Origin: Campylobacterota bacterium
GTDB lineage: Bacteria > Campylobacterota > Campylobacteria > Campylobacterales > Sulfurovaceae
Direction: 5' to 3'
Length of the DNA: 26,727 nt
Assembly (NCBI GenBank): GCA_022600655.1
Contig: JAHZJZ010000181.1
Coordinates: forward strand, 1-26,727
Every line of letters starts with the position of its first letter. The first letter of the stretch is position 1. The notes under the pieces are model-generated. The model had not been told where the DNA came from. It was given only the letters and a program-made list of their open reading frames with translations, and did no database searches. Below, one piece after another: positions 21,896 through 26,727 of the stretch. A program made the translations under genes and the position numbers.

Positions 21896-22486
21896 ATGGC
21901 AAAAAAACTATTTCTAATCATCGGAGCTCCAGGTTCTGGTAAAACGACTGATGCAAGTATCATTGCTGAACAAAACAGTGATAAAATAGTTCACTACTCA
22001 ACAGGTGATATGCTTAGAGTTGAGGTAGCGAGTGGCAGTGAACTAGGTCAAACCATTGAAGAGTTCATCAACAAAGGTGCTTTAGTACCACTCAATATTA
22101 TTATTGATACCATCATTTCAGCAATTAGAAATGCCCCAACAGATGTGGTACTCATCGATGGATATCCAAGAAGTACTGAACAGATGACAGCACTTGATGA
22201 AATTTTAGAAAAAGAGAGCGAAATTGAACTTACCTCAGTTGTTGAAGTAAGAGTTAGTGAAGAGGTTGCTAAAGAGCGTATTTTAGGACGAGCAGCTGAA
22301 GCTGAAGTAGTACGTTCAGATGACAGTGTAGAGGTTTTCTATGATAGAATGAAAATCTATACTGACCCACTTGCTGAAATTCAATCATTCTACACAGACA
22401 AAGAGCTACTTAAAGTTATTGATGGTGAACGAACACTTGAAGTGATTGTTGATGAGATGAATGACTTTGTACTAAGTAAAATATAG
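21896..22486 (+). CDS. adk: Adenylate kinase
   Basis: The 196-aa enzyme interconverts AMP, ADP and ATP. The P-loop GAPGSGKTT is at 10-18, the AMP-binding segment STGDMLR is at 35-41, and DGYPRS follows near residues 88-93. The lid is the short type without the zinc-binding insertion. AAGGAT precedes the ATG. Its place right after the acs operon may be meaningful, because Acs releases AMP that only adenylate kinase can recycle, but the repeat in the gap suggests separate transcription. House-keeping function is certain; linkage to the acetate regulon is speculative. Confidence 0.95.
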   Translation: MAKKLFLIIGAPGSGKTTDASIIAEQNSDKIVHYSTGDMLRVEVASGSELGQTIEEFINKGALVPLNIIIDTIISAIRNAPTDVVLIDGYPRSTEQMTALDEILEKESEIELTSVVEVRVSEEVAKERILGRAAEAEVVRSDDSVEVFYDRMKIYTDPLAEIQSFYTDKELLKVIDGERTLEVIVDEMNDFVLSKI

Positions 22487-22502
22487 TTATCTAAAAACTA
22501 TA

Positions 22503-22529
22503 GTCCATACTTTTCCTAAAAGTACGGAC
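22503..22529 (+). repeat. Hairpin between adk and the next gene
   Basis: GTCCATACTTTT pairs with AAAAGTACGGAC (11 of 12 positions) around a CCT loop, 16 nt after the adk stop. No T run follows on the plus strand. On the minus strand the hairpin is followed by TATAGTTTTTAG. It is either a palindromic repeat or an mRNA 3'-end stabiliser. Confidence 0.55.
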
Positions 22530-22553
22530 GCTACCATTATCGAAGGAGATAAT

Positions 22554-22895
22554 ATGACACTCATTGAACTGTTTACAGACTACATTAGAAACCAAAAAAA
22601 TCTTAAAGATTATGTTGAAGAGCGAAAAAACATTAATGACCGTGGTGAATTTAACGACAAAACATTAATACAAGCCGAAGAGGATTTACAGCGTCTCAAA
22701 AAAGAGGAGCCTGAAATCTATGCATTGATGTATGAGACACTTGAAAAGTATTATGCCAAAGATGAAGGTCATATCGTAGAGTACCCTATCAACTTTATAC
22801 GAGAAATCCTCAAGATATATCAAAAAAACATTCCTGCTCAAAAAGTATACGAATGTTATAGAGAAGGACTAACCCACCCTTGTCGTGATGCTTAA
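22554..22895 (+). CDS. Conserved-looking small protein of unknown function
   Basis: The 113-aa soluble protein is almost all helix by composition, highly charged, with no signal peptide or membrane segment. Features are a coiled-coil-like middle (about 35-70), an aromatic cluster (YALMYETLEKYY) and a C-terminal HPCRDA with one of two cysteines. A strong AAGGAGA ribosome site precedes the ATG, and a good terminator overlaps the stop codon, so it is certainly expressed as a gene. I do not recognise the family. It may be cotranscribed with adk. Confidence 0.75.
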   Translation: MTLIELFTDYIRNQKNLKDYVEERKNINDRGEFNDKTLIQAEEDLQRLKKEEPEIYALMYETLEKYYAKDEGHIVEYPINFIREILKIYQKNIPAQKVYECYREGLTHPCRDA

Positions 22896-22917
22896 GGTAT
22901 AGTACGAACTATACCTT
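22894..22917 (+). terminator. Intrinsic terminator after the 113-aa gene
   Basis: AAGGTATAGT/ACTATACCTT is a perfect 10-bp stem with an ACGA loop; it begins in the stop codon and is followed by TAACTCTTTTACTT. Confidence 0.7.
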
Positions 22918-23010
22918 TAACTCTTTTACTTACTCAGGTAAACTATTACCAAAATCTAAGAAAAAACCCTTAAAATACCACTCAGAAATAGTGATATAGG
23001 GGTAAAACAG

Positions 23011-23835
23011 ATGTTCAATTACAAACTACTACAAGAGACATTTTCGGAAGTCATTAGCAACAAATATTTTGAAATGTTTATGATGGGGATTATTGTCTTC
23101 TCAGCCATGTTAATTGGGATAGATACTTTTAATCTTGACCCAGTTTATGAAGATATTATCTTTACCTTAGACAGACTCATTACCATTGTTTTTGTCATTG
23201 AAATCTCCATTCGTATTACAGCTTATGAAAAGCCATGGCATTTTTTTAAAAGTGGGTGGAATATTTTTGACTTTGTCATTGTGACCATTAGTCTTGTGCC
23301 TATTGATGGCAATAACTCCGATGTAGCTCGTCTGCTTCGTATCTTTAGAGTTTTACGACTCATCACCATCATGCCTGAACTTAAAGGAATTATTAATGCT
23401 CTGTTTAAATCAGCTAAGTCGATTGGGTATGTACTTATACTGATGTTTATTATCTTCTATATTTTTGCTGTCTCAGGAACAGTCTTTTTTGCAGAGACCA
23501 AGTCAGGACTCTGGAGTGATGTGGGAACAGCTCTGTTAACACTCTTTAGGGTTATGACCTTTGAAGGTTGGACAGAGGTGATGTATGAAACCATGGAGAT
23601 TCATCCTTGGAGTTGGGCATTCTATCTAAGTTTTATCTTTTTAACCACCTTTACTTTTCTCAATATGATTATAGGAATTATTTTAGACACCCTCAACGAA
23701 GAGCATAAAAAGGAGAATCAAGAGGCTGAAAATGAAGAGAAACAACTGCTTAGAGATTTAATAGAGCAAAACCGACAACTAAATGAGAAGATTGACAAAC
23801 TAGAACATACTATTGCTAAGCATCACAAAATATAA
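23011..23835 (+). CDS. One-domain voltage-gated cation channel (BacNav/CavMr-like)
   Basis: The 274-aa protein has six transmembrane segments. S4 carries R107, R110, R113 and R116 at every third position (ARLLRIFRVLRLI), and S5-pore-S6 spans about 137-228. The pore helix leads to the filter TFEGWTE (183-189). A C-terminal coiled coil (about 228-268) would hold a tetramer together, as in NaChBac and NavAb. Sodium-selective members have TLESW; here the fourth position is glycine and a second acid (E189) follows, features linked to calcium permeation in CavMr and engineered CavAb. It therefore conducts sodium or calcium, with calcium favoured by inference. It is flanked by a terminator upstream and appears to be a single-gene unit. 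Confidence 0.88.
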   Translation: MFNYKLLQETFSEVISNKYFEMFMMGIIVFSAMLIGIDTFNLDPVYEDIIFTLDRLITIVFVIEISIRITAYEKPWHFFKSGWNIFDFVIVTISLVPIDGNNSDVARLLRIFRVLRLITIMPELKGIINALFKSAKSIGYVLILMFIIFYIFAVSGTVFFAETKSGLWSDVGTALLTLFRVMTFEGWTEVMYETMEIHPWSWAFYLSFIFLTTFTFLNMIIGIILDTLNEEHKKENQEAENEEKQLLRDLIEQNRQLNEKIDKLEHTIAKHHKI

Positions 23836-23850
23836 TTTTATTCTTAAAAA

Positions 23851-23890
23851 ATATTGAGTCTATCAACTAGAAGCCTCAATATGTTATAAT
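23851..23890 (+). promoter_or_regulatory. Inverted repeat and -10 box before the AAA-ATPase gene
   Basis: ATATTGAG (23851-23858) and CTCAATAT (23875-23882) are inverted with a 16-nt gap, and TATAAT (23885-23890) follows directly. The right arm lies in the spacer just before the -10, so a repressor site is possible. AAGAGGAA precedes the ATG at 23916. Confidence 0.35.
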
Positions 23891-23915
23891 TTATAGTAAA
23901 AAAGAGGAATAAAAT

Positions 23916-25583
23916 ATGATACCGTATGGCATAAGTGACTTTAGAGATATAAAGCTCAACAACTACTACTATATTGATAAGACTCACTTTATTTCTAAGG
24001 TAGAATCATATGGGCGTTACCTTTTCTTTATCCGTCCACGCCGATTTGGGAAGTCTCTCTTTTTAAATATGTTGGCTCTCTACTACGATATCTACTTCAA
24101 AGATGAATTTGATGCTGTTTTTGGAGACTGCTATATAGCCAATCATAAAACCAAAGAGGCGAGTAGTTACTATATATTAAAGTTTGATTTCTCTGCTGTT
24201 AGTACCAAAGGTGATATTAATGATAACTTTAACAGTTACTGCAATATACGCATTGAACACTTCATAAAAAAATATAAATTTGATATAGAAATTCATCGAG
24301 ATAGACCAGTCCATGAAAATTTGAATATAATATTTAGTGAGTTACGACTGCTTAATGTTCCCCTTTATATCATGATAGATGAATATGACAACTTCATCAA
24401 CAATATCCTTATGCACGATGAGCATGATTATGAAAAACTGGTTAGTAGTAAAGATGAAGCTCTCTACAAAGAGTTTTTTAAACTTCTTAAAGCAGGAACA
24501 ACGGACAATGCTTCAAGTCTAAAAAAGATGTTTATTACAGGCGTTAGTCCATTAGCAATGTTTGATGTAACAAGTGGAAGCAACATAGGAACTAATATTA
24601 CCAATGAGTTGGCTTTTTATGATGCTGTAGGGATTAACCAAAATGAGTTGAGTCAGATATTTAGCCACTATGACTTAGAAAAAGAGCAGTCTAAGATAGA
24701 TGAGTGGTATAATCACTATAAGTTTCATGAGGAAGTAGAGGAGACAATTTACAATACAGATATGATTCTCTACTATATTAAATCCATTGTACTCACAGGA
24801 AAACCTCCACGAAACCTCATAGACCTAAATGTCCGAACCGACTACAGTAAACTACGCTACCTAGTCTATACCAATAACCAACTCAATGGAAACTTCAATA
24901 CCCTGCAGAGGCTTTTTGGAGATGGTCATGTTACCTCTTTGGCACTCAAAGACAGCTTTAGTGCTTTTGAGATGAAAAACAGTGATAACTTTACTTCACT
25001 TCTCTACTATTTAGGGTTAACAACCATAGAGAAGGTAGCCAGAGGTGAGTACTACTTTAAAATCCCCAATCAAACCATTCGGATTATTATGGCTGAGTAT
25101 ATTCAGAAAGCATTAACTGAAAATAAAATATTCAACATCAATCTCATTGAATTTCAAAAAACCATTCAAGAGTTTGCTTATGATAAATCACTGGGGATGT
25201 TTAACTATCTTGCTCATGAGATAGAGGAGAAGACAAAAGTACGCGACTACATTGATGGAGAGAACTTTATCAAAGGTTTTCTTATCGCCTACCTTAGCTT
25301 GAGTCCTTTTTATGCTGTTCTAACAGAAGAGGAGAGAAACAAAGGGTTTGTTGATATATACCTTAAAAAAGCTCCTAATATAACTGATGATATTGTAGAG
25401 GCGATTATTGAGCTTAAGTATATTCCACGAAGCAAGTTTAGCCAAACTAAACTAAGTGAGCAGATAACCCAAGCAACCCAACAGATAAAGCGGTATGGAC
25501 TCAAAGCATCTGAAAAGGGTATTGTCATTATCTTTAGTGGGTGGGAGATGGTCTATTGTGGGTTTGTTCAAGTGAAGTTATGA
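23916..25583 (+). CDS. AAA-ATPase-like protein with C-terminal PD-(D/E)XK nuclease domain (AAA-ATPase_like/DUF1703)
   Basis: The 555-aa protein opens with the standard start of this family, PYGISDFRDIKLNNYYYIDKT. The nucleotide site is RPRRFGKSL (40-48) with the short Walker A seen in the family, and Walker B is IMIDEYD (152-158). FITGVSP serves as sensor. The C-terminus has D480 (FVDIYL) and E499-L-K501 (IELKY), the metal-binding set of a PD-(D/E)XK nuclease. These proteins occur in many, often host-associated or anaerobic, bacteria in highly variable copy number and may act on DNA or in conflict; their function is unproven. The 3' end overlaps the lipoprotein start (ATGA), so the two are coupled. 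Confidence 0.85.
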   Translation: MIPYGISDFRDIKLNNYYYIDKTHFISKVESYGRYLFFIRPRRFGKSLFLNMLALYYDIYFKDEFDAVFGDCYIANHKTKEASSYYILKFDFSAVSTKGDINDNFNSYCNIRIEHFIKKYKFDIEIHRDRPVHENLNIIFSELRLLNVPLYIMIDEYDNFINNILMHDEHDYEKLVSSKDEALYKEFFKLLKAGTTDNASSLKKMFITGVSPLAMFDVTSGSNIGTNITNELAFYDAVGINQNELSQIFSHYDLEKEQSKIDEWYNHYKFHEEVEETIYNTDMILYYIKSIVLTGKPPRNLIDLNVRTDYSKLRYLVYTNNQLNGNFNTLQRLFGDGHVTSLALKDSFSAFEMKNSDNFTSLLYYLGLTTIEKVARGEYYFKIPNQTIRIIMAEYIQKALTENKIFNINLIEFQKTIQEFAYDKSLGMFNYLAHEIEEKTKVRDYIDGENFIKGFLIAYLSLSPFYAVLTEEERNKGFVDIYLKKAPNITDDIVEAIIELKYIPRSKFSQTKLSEQITQATQQIKRYGLKASEKGIVIIFSGWEMVYCGFVQVKL

Positions 25584-26017
25584 AAGCACTAAAAATTCTA
25601 ATTTTTATACCTTTACTATTTATAGGTTGTGGGGTAAGCTACCATGATGAAGTGGTTAATTTTTCATACGTAGATAATCGTGAACAGACCAACTTTTTTA
25701 ACCCTTATGGTTACTTTGGTTATGATGTAATATTTGGAGAGCAGTACATTGTTGGTGATTGGGTTTTGTATCACACCTCATCAGACGATATACTCTTCGC
25801 TCGTTTTTTTGATGATGCCGAAGTGATGATGGGCGATGCCTCTCGTTATGAGTATGGGGTTTCAAGAGATGGACTGAGTATCTACGTCTCCACAGGTGAG
25901 CTTATAGAGATTATCTCTTCAAATATCTACAAACGTTCGGATGGATACGACTGCTATAGAGTTGAGATTAGTAGCAATCGTAGTAGCTCAAGAGCTGACA
26001 TGTGTCCAAAATATTAA
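25580..26017 (+). CDS. Putative lipoprotein of unknown function
   Basis: Starting at the ATG that overlaps the previous stop codon, the 145-aa product has a lipoprotein signal peptide: lysine-containing N-terminus, hydrophobic core and the lipobox LFIGC with C17. The frame is open further upstream to 25541, but those codons lie inside the ATPase gene and precede the signal peptide. The mature part is acidic and aromatic (NFFNPYGYFGYD) with predicted beta strands and a C-terminal cysteine pair (YDCYR...DMCPKY) that could form a disulfide. I recognise no family. Confidence 0.75.
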   Translation: MKALKILIFIPLLFIGCGVSYHDEVVNFSYVDNREQTNFFNPYGYFGYDVIFGEQYIVGDWVLYHTSSDDILFARFFDDAEVMMGDASRYEYGVSRDGLSIYVSTGELIEIISSNIYKRSDGYDCYRVEISSNRSSSRADMCPKY

Positions 26018-26056
26018 CCTATATTTTAGTAAAAAAAATTAATTATAATAGTAATC

Positions 26057-26065
26057 TGCTAAAAT
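26057..26065 (+). promoter_or_regulatory. Extended -10 directly before the BamA/TamA-like gene
   Basis: TGCTAAAAT ends 6 nt before the ATG at 26072, and no ribosome binding site is seen. This matches the arrangement before the genes at 4023 and 3390 and suggests a leaderless mRNA. Confidence 0.45.
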
Positions 26066-26071
26066 CATACT

Positions 26072-26727
26072 ATGACGAAAAAGCATTTAATTATTTTTAT
26101 ACTATTAACACTATTTATCAATGCTAAAACCTTTACTAAAATAGAGTTTAAAGGTGATGTTGACCTCATAACAGGAGAGTTTGACAGAGCGACCCTACTT
26201 AAAATCTGCCATATTGAGTACCCTCCTATCTATAAAGTTTGGAAAGATAATCCAACGTTTGAAGAGACACAAATCGATGGATTTAAAGAGAACTTAACCA
26301 AGTACGCCAACAGTATGGGGTACTATAGAGTCAAAGTCAATGCTAAAACTACCGATGATACTATTATTTTAGACATTAGAAAAAGCACCCCTATCAAAAT
26401 AAAAACGCTTAATTTAGATCAAGAGTTCAAATCACTTTCAGCACTCAGACAGGGAAAACGTTTTAGAACCACAGACTTTAGTCAAACTAAAAAAAAGATT
26501 ACCCGTCACCTTGAGGAGCATGGCTACCCAGCCTACAATATGGAGGCTAAAGCCTATGTTGACCTTGACTTGTACCATGTAGATATTGATATATCTATCG
26601 ATAAAGGGGAAAAGCGATACTTTGGAACCACAGAAGTTAACAACAGCTCAAAAATAGACCATGACCTCATTACCGAACAGATAGAATATGAAGAGAAAGA
26701 GCTTTACAATGTACTGAGACTCGAAGA
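26072..26727 (+). CDS. BamA/TamA-family outer-membrane assembly protein, N-terminal part (cut by window end)
   Basis: The visible 218 residues begin with a signal peptide (MTKKHLIIFILLTLFINAKT) followed by POTRA-like repeats: FTKIEFKGDVDL, then a segment with NLTKYANSMGYYRVKVNAKTTDDTIILDI, then TKKKITRHLEEHGYPAYNMEAKAYVDL and VDIDISIDKGEKRYFG. The pattern helix-xGYxxxxV-strand followed by a valine/isoleucine-rich strand is typical of POTRA domains. The closest fit is TamA, which helps insert outer-membrane proteins, because BamA genes usually have a different neighbourhood and longer POTRA set. The barrel domain would lie beyond the window, so TamA versus BamA is not settled. Confidence 0.75.
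   Translation, partial: MTKKHLIIFILLTLFINAKTFTKIEFKGDVDLITGEFDRATLLKICHIEYPPIYKVWKDNPTFEETQIDGFKENLTKYANSMGYYRVKVNAKTTDDTIILDIRKSTPIKIKTLNLDQEFKSLSALRQGKRFRTTDFSQTKKKITRHLEEHGYPAYNMEAKAYVDLDLYHVDIDISIDKGEKRYFGTTEVNNSSKIDHDLITEQIEYEEKELYNVLRLE

Noticed and set aside
1..26727. CRISPR array, prophage, intact insertion sequence or rRNA
   Set aside because: No regularly spaced repeats, transposase, integrase, phage genes or rRNA segments were seen on either strand.

Overview
The window is an AT-rich, densely coded bacterial chromosome segment. It looks like a Campylobacterota (epsilonproteobacterial) genome of the Sulfurimonas/Sulfurovum kind. This assignment is an inference from gene families (periplasmic cytochrome c peroxidase, DsrE-like protein, OprD-type porin, ActP/Acs module) and base composition; no rRNA is present to settle it.

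Layout. (1) 1-1109, minus strand: the edge of an ABC-three-component (ABC-3C) conflict system, with an Mrr-like nuclease/CTD protein and the first 18 codons of its middle component. (2) 1389-3914: a cytochrome c peroxidase-family gene with three CxxCH motifs and a one-base frameshift after its signal peptide, a 56-aa membrane protein, a Crp/Fnr regulator and a periplasmic DsrE-like protein. (3) 4023-8075: a phosphoethanolamine-transferase-like enzyme, an NlpC/P60 peptidase, tRNA-Val(GAC) and a Fic protein. (4) 8170-21774: an apparent acetate-uptake and activation regulon. It holds a Cache-domain histidine kinase and OmpR-type response regulator, then an OprD-like porin, a DUF485 protein and two tandem ActP symporters, then a DUF294 nucleotidyltransferase with a DnaQ-like exonuclease, then acetyl-CoA synthetase with a degenerate NtrC-like regulator. 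(5) 21896-26727: adenylate kinase, a small unknown protein, a one-domain voltage-gated channel with an unusual selectivity filter, an AAA-ATPase/PD-(D/E)XK protein, a lipoprotein, and the start of a BamA/TamA-like protein cut by the window end.

The strongest unlisted signal is a shared cis-regulatory module before the three acetate transcription units (porin, DUF294 and acs). Each has two ATGCTAYG octamers exactly 11 bp apart, ending 9 bp before a CATAAT -10 box. A second conserved box (GTTACY...ACACA) lies about 40 bp further upstream. The geometry is that of an OmpR/PhoB-type activator replacing the -35, and the neighbouring two-component system is the natural candidate regulator.

The window also carries several families of small palindromic repeats, including a REP/BIME-like cluster between the two actP genes, and several genes whose -10 box lies only 5-8 nt before the start codon, as expected for leaderless mRNAs.
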